From Eurosta solidaginis (Eukaryota > Arthropoda > Insecta > Diptera > Tephritidae): DNA of 64,000 nucleotides. The position numbers and the translations under genes were made by a program. Shown one piece after another: positions 19,676 through 31,032 of this stretch; position 1 is the first letter of the stretch; each line of letters starts with the position of its first letter. The notes below the pieces were generated by a model. That model saw only the letters and a program-made list of their open reading frames with translations, had not been told where the DNA came from and searched no databases. Location of the stretch: positions 236,872,978 through 236,936,977 of the forward strand of contig NC_090320.1 in NCBI RefSeq assembly GCF_040869045.1, written 5' to 3'.

Positions 19676-21165
19676 AGCTGTAATCACTTCTGGAGGGTGG
19701 AGCCGTGTGTAGAAGTCCACGAAAGTGGGGAAAGCTTCTGACCGCCATTCACCTGGGAATGGCCAGAGCGATTCTTTTGCATGCGGTTCAAGCAGCTCAC
19801 TACTGCCGGTCGCTTGCGGCCAAGTATCCTCTGGGTAGCCGCTAAACATCCGTTTAGCGGTGAGCTAATGTGAGAAGGTGACAACCTGGCTAGGCAACTC
19901 TGACATAATCGGTTTAAGGGCTAGCCGGGGGAGATCTCATCGGCAGCGTCTGTACACCTCTAGGTGCGGCTGCAAGCGGGCGTCTGTCTTGGAGCAAGCG
20001 GCTCGCTTAATAAACGTGCCAAGTAATATTTTCACCCCCGCTGAGCGGGTTGTGCGCTGGGCTTGGGACCCGCCACGTAAAACCATACTCCAATGAAATA
20101 TAACAACAAGCCTCGGATAAATACACTCTCTATTGATGACGATCATGGCAAACGTTTGAAGGACAATGAATTGAGAGCATGCACCCGGAACGTTCGCTCC
20201 CTGAATGGGATTGGTGCAGATGCCCGGCTGGTTGATGTCCTCGTCAAAGCAAAATCTGACATCACCGCCATCCAAGAAATGCGTTGGACGAAGCAAGGAA
20301 GAAAGAAGATCAAAAATTGTGACATCTATTGGAGTGGCCATACGATTAAGCGCAGTTTCGGTGTCGGATTCGTGGGGGGAGAGAGACTTTGTCGCCAAGT
20401 TCTGGCGTTCACACCTGTGGACGAACGTCTCGCCGCTATCCGAATAAAAGCAAAATTTTTTAATATATCATTCATCTGCGCCCATGCGCCGACAGAGGAG
20501 AAAGACGATGAGGTGAAAGACACTTTTTATGAACAATTAGAACGCACATACGAGCGCTGCCCCCGTCACGATATAAAAGTCGTGCTTGGCGACTTTAACG
20601 CCAGGGTGGGCAAAGAAGGTGTTTTTGGCCCTACAGTCGGAAAGTTCAGCCTACACCATGAAACTCCTCCTAATGGACTGAGGCTGATTGACTTTGCCGG
20701 TGCTCGAAACATGGTCATATACAGCACGAGGTTCATGCATAAAAAGATACATCAAGTTACATGGCTGTCTCCTGATCGAAAAACTCGCAATCAGATCGAT
20801 CACGTTGTGATAGACGGACGGCATGCCTCCAGTGTTTTAGATGTGCGCACGATCCGAGGACCTAACATCGACTCGGACCATTATCTCGTTGCAGCCAAAA
20901 TACGCACCCGCCTCAACGCGGCTAAAACCAAGAACAAAAACCAGCATCAACACTAGCAACAACATCAGCATTGAAATCCAGCGAAGAATCAATCTTGCCA
21001 TGACAACAGCAGATGAAAAGTTCTTCGAAAGATTTATGGACATCTACGCGTTGGCGATGGCGATGGCGAGTACCGAAGAAGATTTAATGATGAGCTCTAC
21101 GAGCTATACGCAGATGTCTGCTGCGCTGGCTAGGCCATGTTATGCGAAATTCTAAATGCTGCTTC
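19676..21165 (+). mobile_element. RTE-like LINE with internal deletion
   Basis: 19676-20092 is a 5' untranslated region also seen in part at 43140-43230. It is followed by an intact endonuclease ORF (20093-20956). Immediately after, the reverse transcriptase is missing: 'INTSNNISIEIQRRINLA', which belongs downstream of RT, joins directly, and a second deletion brings in the 3' 'LARPCY' segment. That 3' piece matches the complement of 26930-27060. The copy cannot be autonomous. RTE is my best clade match, based on the endonuclease type. Confidence 0.82.
20093..20956 (+). CDS. RTE-like LINE apurinic-type endonuclease ORF, intact
   Basis: The 287-residue EEP-family domain is complete. It shows 'RNVRSLNGIG' (first strand), 'ITAIQEMRWT' (metal-binding Glu), 'FICAHAPTEE', 'VLGDFNARVG' (D-x-N active site), 'NQIDHVVIDGR' and 'SDHYLVAAKI' (the SDH catalytic His). 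All expected catalytic residues are present. In a full element this domain nicks chromosomal DNA to prime reverse transcription; here RT is deleted. Genome annotations often mislabel such ORFs as craniofacial-development-protein-2-like. The ATG follows the conserved 5' leader end 'ccatactccaatgaa'. Confidence 0.85.
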   Translation: MKYNNKPRINTLSIDDDHGKRLKDNELRACTRNVRSLNGIGADARLVDVLVKAKSDITAIQEMRWTKQGRKKIKNCDIYWSGHTIKRSFGVGFVGGERLCRQVLAFTPVDERLAAIRIKAKFFNISFICAHAPTEEKDDEVKDTFYEQLERTYERCPRHDIKVVLGDFNARVGKEGVFGPTVGKFSLHHETPPNGLRLIDFAGARNMVIYSTRFMHKKIHQVTWLSPDRKTRNQIDHVVIDGRHASSVLDVRTIRGPNIDSDHYLVAAKIRTRLNAAKTKNKNQHQH

Positions 21166-21595
21166 TAGTACGATATTAGAGCATTTATCGATACCTCCAA
21201 GCCAGTGGGAAATTTCGGGAAAAGAAATCATACTCATAGCCGAAGTTAATTAAATCTGGTAGCAGTTTTTTGTAGATAACATATTTCTAAAATTAAATAT
21301 GAAAAATAAAAAGCTGTCGATTTTATAACTGGGTAAAATCTTGTTAGCACCGAACTTGTACTTATTTGGCAATTTAGGTCTAGTTCCGAACCAGAAAAGT
21401 GGATCACTAGTTACTGACTGACTTCTCCAGTTTTAAATTGAAACCCAGTTGGATGTACTCACTTTCAGGAAGACCTTTATAATCTATATTTAAACAAAAT
21501 TTGGTTTGATCATATGTCCAAAATGTTTCACATATAGGCTCAAACTTTTTACCGTGTGCCTGCCAAAATATCAACCCACTTATTGATAAAAAGTG
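21166..21595. other. Non-coding, unassigned
   Basis: It is AT-rich with no recognised gene or repeat. It separates the RTE-like LINE from a SINE. Confidence 0.5.
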
Positions 21596-21960
21596 GCCGC
21601 CGTGGTGTGGTGGGAGCGTGCTTCGCATACCACACCGAAAGTCCTGAGTTCAAGTGCCGAAAAAAGCAACATCCAAAATTTGGAACACGTTTTTCAACTG
21701 GAAAAAAAACATGTCCAAACGCGGTCGCCCTCGGCAGTTATTTGGCATACACTCCAAGCATATTTCTACTTTACTAAAGCTTTGCAGTTAAAATGTATCT
21801 CCCTTGCATCAGCTTCCGTTTGGAATCGGCATAAACCATATATATTCGATCTGCCAATTTGTAGTGAAAATCAAAAGGGGGCAAGACGCAAATTCGAAGA
21901 GAAGTTCGGCCTAAATCTACTTGCAGATAAATCGCGCCAAAGCACTAATTATTTTTTTTT
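21596..21960 (+). mobile_element. tRNA-derived SINE, full length
   Basis: The head GCCGCCGTGGTGTGGTGGGA carries an A-box-like segment and GAGTTCAAGTGCC a diverged B box. The body has 'gcggtcgccctcggcagtt', 'catcagcttccgtttggaatc' and 'gttcggcctaaatc', then a T-rich tail. It is diverged from the 6889-7244 copy, suggesting a separate subfamily. Confidence 0.82.
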
Positions 21961-22290
21961 TCTTTTTAATTTTTAATGTTTAATGCGTAAAACGTAATAC
22001 AAATTCTAAGTCAGTTTAACAAATAACTTTTGTTCTACAAAAAAAAACAAATTCAAGGTTGTTATGTTTATTCCAGCAAAATGAAATTAGTGCGTATATT
22101 CTATTATTTTTCAAAGGAAAATATAATTGTGCTTATTTGTTCATATCTATATTTGTACAGTTGAAGTGTGGTATTAACTTCACATAGGATAAGTGATACG
22201 TGTACAAAATGACCGTTCACGCATATGCGACACCGGTGGCCCAAAAATATTTCCTTGTATAGCAAGAAGTCTAGCAAAATTTCACTAGTT
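21961..22290 (+). repeat. Dispersed segment X, copy 2 (uninterrupted)
   Basis: An AT-rich stretch joins to 'caaattcaaggttgttatg...' and continues through 'gcatatgcgacaccggtgg' and 'ttccttgtatagc'. It is continuous here, whereas the copy near 13-15 kb is interrupted by the TTAAACGG element. Confidence 0.7.
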
Positions 22291-22433
22291 TTTATACTCA
22301 GTTGAGCAGAGCTCACAGAGTATATTAAGTTTGATTGGATAACGGTTGGTTGTACATATATAAAGGAATCGAGATAGATATAGACTTCCATATATCAAAA
22401 TAATCAGGATCGAAAAAAAATTTGATTGAGCCA

Positions 22434-22497
22434 TGTCCGTCCGTCCGTCCGTCCGTCCGTCCGTCCGTCCGTCCGTCCGTCCGTCCGTCCGTCCGTT
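22434..22497 (+). repeat. (GTCC)n microsatellite, about 15 units
   Basis: This is a pure tetranucleotide run. The same position in other copies has about six units (25858), four (36261, complement) or a broken run (56569, 5746), so the tract is expanded specifically here. Confidence 0.95.
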
Positions 22498-23739
22498 AAC
22501 ACGATAACTTGAGTAAATTTTGAGGTAACTTGATGAAATTTGGTATGTAGGTTCCTGAGCACTCATCTCAGATCGCTATTTAAAATGAACGATATCGGAC
22601 TATAACCACGCCCACTTTTTCGATATCGAAAATTTCGTAAAACCGAAAAAGTGCGATAATTCATTACCAAAGACAGATAAAGCGACGAAACTTGGTAGAT
22701 AAGTTGAATTTATGACGCAGAATAGAAAATTAGTAAAATTTTGGACAATGGGCGTGGCACCGCCCACTTTTAAAAGAAGGTAATTTATAATTTTTGCAAG
22801 CTGTAATTTGTCAGTCGTTGAAGATATCATGATGAAATTTGGCAGGGACGTTACTCCTATTACTATATGTACGCCTAATAAAAATTAGCAAAATCGGAGA
22901 AGGACCACGCCCACTTTTAAAAAAAAAATTTTTTTAAAGTAAAATTTTAACAAAAAATTTAATATCTTTACAATATATAAGTAAATTATGTCAACATTCA
23001 ACTCCAGTAATGACATGGTGCAACAAAATACAAAAATAAAAGAAAATTTCAAAATGGGCGTGGCTCCGCCCTTTTTCATTTAATTTGTCTAGGATACTTT
23101 TAACGCCATAAGTCGAACAAAAATTAACCAATCCTTTTGAAATTTGGTAGGGGCATAGATTTTATGATGTTAACTGTTTTCTGTGAAAACGGGCGAAATC
23201 GGTTGATGCCACGCCCAGTTTTTATACACAGTCGTCCGTCTGTCCTTCCGCATGGCCGTTAACACGATAACTTGAGTAAATTTTGAGGTAACTTGATGAA
23301 ATTTGGTATGTAGGTTCCTGAGCACTCATCTCAGATCACTATTTAAAATGAACAATATCGGACTATAACCACGCCCACTTTTTCGATATCGAAAATTTCG
23401 TAAAACGGAAAAAGTGCGATAATTCATTACCAAAGACAGATAAAGCGACGAAACTTGGTAGATGAGTTGAATTTATGACGCAGAATAGAAAATTAATAAA
23501 ATTTTGGACAATGGGCGTGGCACCGCCCACTTTTAAAAGAAGATAATTAAAAAAAAAAATTGGATTGGTTTATTGACACGAAATATAACTTTAGAAAAAA
23601 CTTTATAAAATGGTTGTGACACTTACCATATTAAGTAGAAGAAAATGAAAAAGTTCCGCAGGGCGAAATAAAAAACCCTTAAAATCTTGGCAGGTATTAC
23701 ATATATAAATAAATTAGCGGTATCCAACAGATGATGTTC

Positions 23740-25560
23740 TGTGTCACCCTGGTCCACATTTTGGTCGCGATCTGGAAAACGCCTTCACATATACAACTAC
23801 CACCACTCCCTTTTAAAACTCTCATTAATACCTTTAATTTGATACCCATATCGAACAAACACATTCTAGAGTCACCCTGGTCCACCTTTATGGCGATATT
23901 TCGAAACGGCGTCCACCTATAGAACTAAGGCCCACTCCCTTTTAAAATACTCATTAACACCTTTCTTTTGATACCCATATTGTACAAACAAATTCTAGGG
24001 TCACCCCTGGTCCACCTTTATGGCGATATCTCGAAACGGCGTCCACCTATGGAACTAAGGATTACTCCCTTTTAAAATACTCATTAACACCTTTCTTTTG
24101 ATACCCATATTGTACAAACAAATTCTAGGGTCACCCCTGGTCCACCTTTATGGCGGTATCTCGAAACGGCTTCCACCTATGGAACTAAGGATTACTCCCT
24201 TTTAAAATATTCATTAACACCTTTCATTTGATACCCATATCATACAAACGCATTCTAGAGTCAACCCTGATCCACCTTTACGGCTATATCCCTAAATGGC
24301 GTCCACCTATAGAACTATGGCCCACTCCCTCATAAAATACTCTTTAACACCTTTCATTTGATACCCATATCGTACAAACGCATTCTAGAGTCACCCTGGT
24401 CCACCTTTATGGCGATATCTCGAAAAGGCGACCACCTATACAACAACCACCACTCCCTTTTAAAACCCTCATTAATACCTTTAATTTGATACCCATATCG
24501 TACAAGCACATTCTAGAATCACCCATGGTCCACCTTTATGGCGATATTTCGAAACGGCGTCCACCTATAGAACTAAGGCCCACTCCCTTTTAAAATACTC
24601 ATTAACACCATTCGTTTGATGCCCATATTGTACAAACAAATTCTAGGGTCACCCCTGGTCCACCTTTGTGGCGATATCTCGAAACGGCGTCCACCTATGG
24701 AACTAAGGATTACTCCCTTTTAAAATACTCATTAACACCTTTCTTTTGATACCCATATTGTACAAACAAATTCTAGGGTCACCCCTGGTCCACCTTTATG
24801 GCGATATCTCGAAACTGCGTCCACCTATGGAACTAAGGATAACTCCCTTTTAAAATACTCATTAACACATTTCATTTGATACCCATATCATACAAACGCA
24901 TTCTAGAGTCACCCCTGGTCCACCTTTATGGCGATATCTCGAAACGGCGTCCACCTATGGAACTAAGGATTACTCCCTTTTAAAATACTCATTAACATCT
25001 TTCGTTTGATACCCATATTGTACAAACAAATTCTAGGGTCACCCCTGGTCCACCTTTATGGCGATATCTCGAAACGGCGTCCACCTATGGAACTAAGGAT
25101 TACTCCCTTTTAAAATACTCATTAATATCTTTCGTTTGATACCCATATTTTACAAACGCATTCTAGAGTCACACCTGGTCCACCTTTGTGGCGATATCTC
25201 GATACGGCGTCTACCTGTGGAACTAAGGATTACTCCCTTTTAAAATACTCATTAACACCTTTCATTTGATACCCATATTGTACAAACAAATTCTAGGGTC
25301 ACCCCTGGTCCACCTTTATGGCGGTATCTCGAAACGGCGTCCACCTATGGAACTAAGGATTACTCCCTTTTAAAATACTCATTAACACCTTTCTTTTGAT
25401 ACCCATATTGTACAAACGCATTCTAGAGTCAACCTGATCCACCTTTATGGCTATATCCCTAAATGGCGTCCACCTATAGAACTATGGCCCACTCCCTCAT
25501 AAAATACTCTTTAATGCCTTTCATTTGATACACATGTCATACAAACACATTCCAGGGTTT
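23740..25560. repeat. ~130-bp minisatellite, about 14 units
   Basis: The unit reads 'tcattaacacctttcttttg' / 'atacccatattgtacaaac' / 'attctagggtcacccctgg' / 'tccacctttatggcgatatc' / 'cgaaacggcgtccacctat' / 'ggaactaagg'. Spacing between 'atacccatat' sites is about 128-130 bp. The same unit fills 30346-30900 and, inverted, 33600-35100. A more distant form is in 28230-28640. Confidence 0.92.
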
Positions 25561-25669
25561 CCCTCGGTTCATTTTCCTACATGGTTATTTTCCCTTATGT
25601 TGTCACCATAGCTCTCAACTGAGTATGTAATTTTCGGTTACACCCGAACTTAACCTTCCTTACTTGTTT

Positions 25670-25745
25670 CGTTATAAGTTACTTAATCTTATCTGAATGT
25701 ATACATCCGAACCGATTTTCATTTAAAATATTTTTTTGTGTGAAT
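25670..25745 (+). repeat. 75-bp flank shared by copies C and D
   Basis: 'ataagttacttaatcttatc' to 'attttcatttaaaat' follows the right end of copy C here and also the right end of copy D at 31033-31105. It does not flank copies F or G, so it is not part of the element. Confidence 0.85.
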
Positions 25746-26686
25746 TTTTACTCAGTTGAGCAGAGCGGTTAGATGTAAAGGTATAAAGGAATCGAGATAG
25801 ATATAGACTTCCATATATCAAAATCATCAGTATCGATAACAAATTTGATTGAGCCATGTCCGTCCGTCCGTCCGTCCGTCTGCCCGTTAACACGATAACT
25901 TGAGTAAATTTCGAGGTATCTTGATGAAATTTGGTATGTAGATTCCTGGGCACTCATCTCAGATCGCTGTTTAAAATGAACGATATCGGACTATAACCAC
26001 ACCTACTTTTTCGATATCGGAAATTTCGAAAAACGGAAAAAGTGCGATAATTCATTACCAAAGGCGGATAAAGCGATGAAGCTTGGTAGGTGACTTAAAC
26101 TTATGACGCAAAATAGAAAATTAGTGAAACTTTGGACAATGGGCTTGGCACTACCCACTTTTAAAAGAAGGTAATTTAAAAGCTTTGCAAGCTGTAATTT
26201 GGCAGTCGTTGAAGATATCATGATGAAATTTGGTAGGAACGTTACTCCTTTTACTATATGCATTCTTAATAAAAATTAGCAAAATCTGAGAACGACCCCG
26301 CCCACTTTTAAAAAAAAAAATTTTTAAGTCAAATTTTAATAAAAAATTTAATATCTTTACAGTATATAAGTCAGTTTTGTCAATATTCAACTCCAGTACT
26401 TATATGGTGCAACAAAATACAAAAATAAAAGAAAATTTCAAAATGGGCGTGGCTCGGCCCTTTTCATTTAATTTGTCTAGGATACTTTTAATGCCATAAG
26501 TCGAAGAAAAATTTGCCAATTCTTGAGAAATTTGGTAGGGGCTTAGATTCTAGGACGATAACTGTTTTCTGTGAAAAAGGGCGAAATCGGTTGAAGCCAC
26601 GTCCAGTTTTTATACACAGTCGACCGTTTGTCCTTCCGCTCGGCCTTAACACGATAACTTGAGCAAAAATCGATATATCTTTACTA

Positions 26687-27240
26687 AACTTACTTACTTA
26701 ATTGGCGCTTAACCGTCTAAACGGTTATAGCCGTCCAGCAAGGCGCGCCAGTCGCTCCTACGCTCCGCTAACCGGCGCCAATTGGTCACACCAAGGGAGT
26801 TTAAATCGTTTTCCACCTGGTCCTTCCAACGGAGTGGGGCCGCCCTCTACCTCTGCTTCCATAGGCGGGTTCCGATAGAAACACTCACTTTGCCGGAGCA
26901 TCATCTTCCATTCGCATAACATGGCCTAGCCAGCGCAGCCGCTGCATTTTAATTCACTGGACTATGTTGATGTCTGCGTATAGCTCGTACAGCTCATCAT
27001 TAATTCTTCTTCGGTACTCGCCAGCGCCAACGCGTAGAGGTCCATAAATCTTTCGAAGAACTTTTCTCTCGAACACTCCCAAAGCCGCTTCATCTGCTGT
27101 TGTCATGGTCCATGCTTCTGCCCCATATAGCAGGAAGGGTACGATAAGTGACTTGTAGAGTATGATTTTCGTTCGCCGAGAGAGGACTTTACTTTTCCAT
27201 TGCCTACCTAGTCCAAAGTAGCCTTCATTAGCATTTATTT
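26687..27240 (-). mobile_element. 3' end of an RTE-like LINE
   Basis: On the minus strand it encodes the C-terminal segment 'LGVTNWRRLAERRSDWRALL', ending just before 'DGYNRL' and a short AAGT-repeat tail at about 26690. It is 5' truncated in the region after RT. The uninterrupted copy F gives the empty target 'actaaactcagttcacg'. Confidence 0.8.
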
Positions 27241-27544
27241 AGTTCACGTAATTATCTGAACTCACTTTGTATTGGTATAAAAATGGCCGAAATCCGACTA
27301 TGACCACGCCCATTTTTTCGATATCGAAAATTACGAAAAATGAAAAAAATGCCATAATTCTATACCAAATATGAAAAAAGGGATGAAACGTGGTAATTGG
27401 ATTGGTTTATTGACGCAAAATATAACTTTAGAAAAAAACTTTGTAAAATGTGTGTGACACCTACCATATTAAGTAGAAGAAAATGAAAAAGTTCTGCAGG
27501 GCGAAATCAAAAGCCCTTGGAATCTTGGCAGCAATACTGTTCGT

Positions 27545-28971
27545 GGTATCTTCTATAAATCTTATAAAATAAAGTCGCTAAATGACATGTATGCACATAA
27601 CTTCAAACAGAATGTCCCGATTTTAAAACAGTTTTTTGCATTTGAAAGCTTAGCTACGTGAGATGGTACAGTTAATATAATTTGAAGTTATATATTATAG
27701 GGGCGTGGCAAATTGCCAAAATGTAGTAAAAAATCGTAAAATTTTTGTTTACGCAGCTATAACTCATAAACGGATGGATGGATTTTAAAAATTCTACTTT
27801 TCAGTAAAACTTTGAAATATTTACCTTCGACCTGCATCAAAAAAACTAGTTGATTCCTTTCTTATATCAGCCAAATTGTTTAAACAAAAGTAACATTTTT
27901 ATCAAAAAATGCGTATGTGTGTTTGTTCGCTGTGAACTGTCCGCGCTAATTGCTTTTGGGTGAGGTTTGTTGCGACACATATATACGTACATATATAGCA
28001 TTCGCTGCGTTATTTAACTTCGGGCGGTGGTTTATAGGTATGTATGTATGGATGCACATCACTACATAGTGTAAAACAAAGTCGCTTTTTCTGTCCCTAT
28101 TTCCCTTTAATGCGTAAACCCTTAAAAATACGCAACGGATTTTGATGCGCTTTTTTTTTAATAGATAAAGAGTGATTGAAGAGGAAGTAACGGATAAACA
28201 TATTTGGCTGAAAATTGGTGGAGGGGTAGCTTAGAACCAGGAGACAGACATAGGCTAATTTTTATCCCGTTCTGGATAGGGTCTTGAGATCAAAACGTGG
28301 ACCTGGGTAATCCTAGGATATGTTTGTACAATATGGGTATCGAATGTAAGCTGTTTATGAGTACTTTGATACGGGGTGTTTTTCGTACCCGCGGGTAACT
28401 AGGGTCTCGAGATATAAGCGAAAACGTGGACGCGGGTAGTCCTAGAATGTGTTTATAGAATATGGATAACGAATGAAAGCTGTTGATGAGTGCTTTAGTA
28501 CAGAGTAATTTTTATACCGCTGGGTGTCTAGTGTCTCAATATATGAGCAAAACCTGGACACGGATACCCCTAGAATGTGTTGTAATATGGATATCAAATG
28601 AAAGTTGTTGCTGAGAGCTTTAAAGTAATTTTCATTGTGATATTCAATTTAGTTGCATCAACCTGGAAAAACTGATAAATATGCATGCGAAGCCGAAATA
28701 AAGTCATGAATTAATAATACCCACATAACTATTTACGTATGTACATCCTATTCGATTTGCCTGGCAATAAGGGATGAAGAAGAGTGGGAAAAACTTTAGA
28801 GAAGAGAAAAGAGAGAAGGAGACTGAGAAAGAGATAGAGTGAGACAAAAATAGAGATAGATGAAAAAGTGAGGAGGGGGGCGGGGCACAGTTAGACGCAA
28901 AAAGCTTATTAAAATGTATGGGGATAGACCAAATTTAGGGCAGAACAACGTCTGACGGGTCTGCTAGTACG
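27545..28971 (+). mobile_element. Helitron-like fragment with its own short minisatellite
   Basis: It ends with GCAGA...TCTGC (a short hairpin at about 28943-28967) followed by CTAG and then T, matching the Helitron 3' rule of a hairpin, CTRR and insertion before T. About three 125-bp units at 28230-28640 are related to the copy C minisatellite. No replicase is encoded and the left boundary is uncertain. Confidence 0.5.
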
Positions 28972-30345
28972 TACATATATGTAGACATAATGATTGATTC
29001 GTTTATGTAGATACAAGTGACTGCTTGCTTTATTGTTGTTGTGACTTCATTTACTTAGCATCAAACTAGGGATGTGAGTATCACTTAGTGTCACTCATAC
29101 TCGTCACAATGCCCTCCACCTAAGTCTGATCGTCCCGATCAGACAAATCTCTCGATCTAAACGCTGCTATCTTCTCTAAATGTACCACTCTTCTACTCCG
29201 TGGTTTCCCAATGGTTTGTATGCGGTAGATGATGTCACTGATCTTCTTCACAACTTTGTACGGGCCTTCCCAACTGCACCGAAATTAGGATGGATCACCT
29301 TTTCGCCGGTGAGGGTTGTATAGCAGTACCGAATTTCCCTCAAAGGAACCTTCCGAATTATTGTTCTCATCGTACCTGCGTTTCATCTTACTACTCATTA
29401 TCCTTGATCGTTCCCTTGCACTCTGTTGTTTGGCCAATGAACTACTTTGTAGAGCTTGTTCTTGACGGATTGGCTTCACATACTCAGTATCGTTCCGATG
29501 TTTCCCAACAGAAGTACGCGCTGGCTTAAAACCACCCTTGCATACCTTCTGGAAAAGTCTTTCAGTCCATTTGGGTTTGTTAATGCCAGTGTTTCTCTCG
29601 AAGGTATCTTTGATTTAGCTTTGTTTGGCTCATTCGTTCTATCAACTTTCACCTTTGACTTTCGTGGCCTTTGTCGACTCTTCACCACCAGTATTCGGTT
29701 ACTGCTGACCCCTTTTTCCAAACTGAAGTTAAGTGGTATATTGTGGTTCTTATAGCGCATAATCTTTCTCCGCATATCGATCCTGATGTCACGGTCAACT
29801 AAGAAGTCCACTCCCAATATGACTTCATCAACAATCTCCGCCACAATGAATTTGTGTAGACCCATTACCCTTCCAATTAATACTTCACATACCACTTCTC
29901 CTTGGACTTGGTTATACTTGCCAGTGACCCTACGCAACCTTGCTCCAGGTAACGGTTTTGCTCTCCTGTTGACCTTGTCAGATCGATTAAGGAATGAGAT
30001 GCGCCCGTATCTACAGTCAGTACACGTTCCTTGCCATCCAGCTTTCCTTCGACGGCAAGACTGCTCGATTTTCTTCCAATTTGCGACACAGATATCACAG
30101 GACATTCAATAGCTGGGGCGAGTTTTCGTTCTTTACATCTGACATGCTCTTGCTCATCTCCTCCAACTTTGCGTTTACGGCCACCCACATTGTTGGAACT
30201 ATTAGGACCAAGATCGCAATGACGTGCAATGTAACCGGGCGTCCCGCATTTGAAGCATTTGATAACTCTTTCACTCCGCTTTTGCGATGCTTTCAGAGCC
30301 TCCAATATAGCGTATACCCGCTCTAGCCTTTCTACTTCCACTTTT
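28972..30345 (-). mobile_element. Ty3/gypsy-type retrotransposon remnant with central deletion
   Basis: In minus-strand order it has nucleocapsid, protease and then directly the integrase C-terminus; RT, RNase H and most of the integrase are missing. TGTGACGAGTATGAG near 29105 may begin the 3' LTR, of which only part remains. It lies inside DINE-like copy D. Confidence 0.72.
29110..29479 (-). pseudogene. gypsy integrase C-terminal remnant
   Basis: The minus-strand frame reads 'ERSRIMSSKMKRRYDENN', then 'VLLYNPHRRKG', typical of the integrase C-terminal domain (a GPY/F-like module follows in a shifted frame). It joins directly to protease sequence, so about 2-3 kb of pol has been lost. Confidence 0.65.
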
Positions 30346-30368
30346 AAATACTCATTAACACCTTTCAT
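29476..30368 (-). pseudogene. gag nucleocapsid and aspartic protease remnant of the gypsy element
   Basis: The upstream frame (30368-29877) has one zinc knuckle, CFKCGTPGYIARHC (C-x2-C-x4-H-x4-C), then 'LTVDTGASHSL', the aspartic protease active site. The rest of the protease ('EVILGVDFL' flap end) is in another frame (30105-29476), so a frameshift splits the enzyme. The last residues near 30368 come from adjoining minisatellite. It cannot make a working polyprotein. Confidence 0.75.
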
Positions 30369-30900
30369 TTGATACCCATATCGTACAAATTAATTCTAGA
30401 GTCACCCCTGGTCCACCTTTATGGCAATATCTCGAAAAGGCGTCCACCCATAGAACTTAGGCCCACTCCCTTTTAAAATACTCATTAACACCTTTTGTTT
30501 GGTACCCATATCGTACAAACTAATTCTAGAGTCACCCCTGGTCCACCTTTATAACGATATCCTGAAAAGGCGTCCACCTATAGAACTAAGGCCCACTCCC
30601 TTTTAAAATACTCATTAACACCTTTCATTTGATACCCATATCGTACAACCAAATTCTAGAGTCACCCCTGGTCCACATTTATGGCAATATCTCGAAAAGG
30701 CGTCAACCCATAGAACTAAGGCCCACTCCCTTTTAAAACCCTCATTAACACCTTTCGTTTGATACCCTTATTGTACAAACGCATTCTAGAGTCACCCCTG
30801 GTCCACCTTTATAACGATATCCCGAAAAGGCGTCCACCTATAGAACTATGGCCCACTCCCTCTTAAAATACTCTTTAATACCTGCCATTTGATACGCATG
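30346..30900. repeat. ~130-bp minisatellite, right part of copy D
   Basis: About 4-5 units of the same repeat as 23740-25560, each with 'gatacccatatcgtacaaa' and 'tcacccctggtccacc'. It continues to the right end of copy D. Confidence 0.88.
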
Positions 30901-31032
30901 TCATACAAACACATTCCAGGGTTACCCTAGGTTCATTTTCCTACATGGAGATTTTCCCCTATTTTGTCTCCATAGCTCTCAACTGAGTATGTAATGTTCG
31001 GTTACACCCGAACTTAGCCTTCCTTACTTGTT

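Larger units (their letters stand above)
22291..25669 (+). mobile_element. DINE-1/mini-me-like non-autonomous Helitron, copy C
   Basis: The left end has the 13-bp subterminal repeat ATACTCAGTTGAG, and CTCAACTGAGTAT sits near the right end. Inside are a (GTCC)n microsatellite (22434-22497), several 'ccacgcccactttt' blocks and a minisatellite (23740-25560). The right end has the hairpin TTCGG-TTACAC-CCGAA, then ACTTAACCTTCCTTACTTGTT-type sequence. This order matches the published DINE-1 layout of Helitrons. A ~330-bp part is duplicated (about 22440-22790 and 23225-23550). No Rep/helicase is encoded. Confidence 0.72.
25746..31032 (+). mobile_element. DINE-1/mini-me-like element, copy D, broken by three insertions
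   Basis: The left half (25746-27544) matches copy C, including ACTCAGTTGAG, about six GTCC units and the 'cccactttt' blocks. The right half (30346-31032) is minisatellite plus CTCAACTGAGTAT and the terminal hairpin. Between and within lie an RTE tail (26687-27240), a Helitron-like piece (27545-28971) and a gypsy remnant (28972-30345). The reverse copy at 33481-36422 shows the uninterrupted order. Confidence 0.7.

Noticed and set aside
22285..22566. Frame encoding an Arg-Thr-Asp-Gly repeat protein
   Set aside because: It is simply the (GTCC)n microsatellite translated.
29994..30326. Plus-strand frames of 108-110 codons
   Set aside because: Antisense shadows of the gypsy gag-protease remnant.
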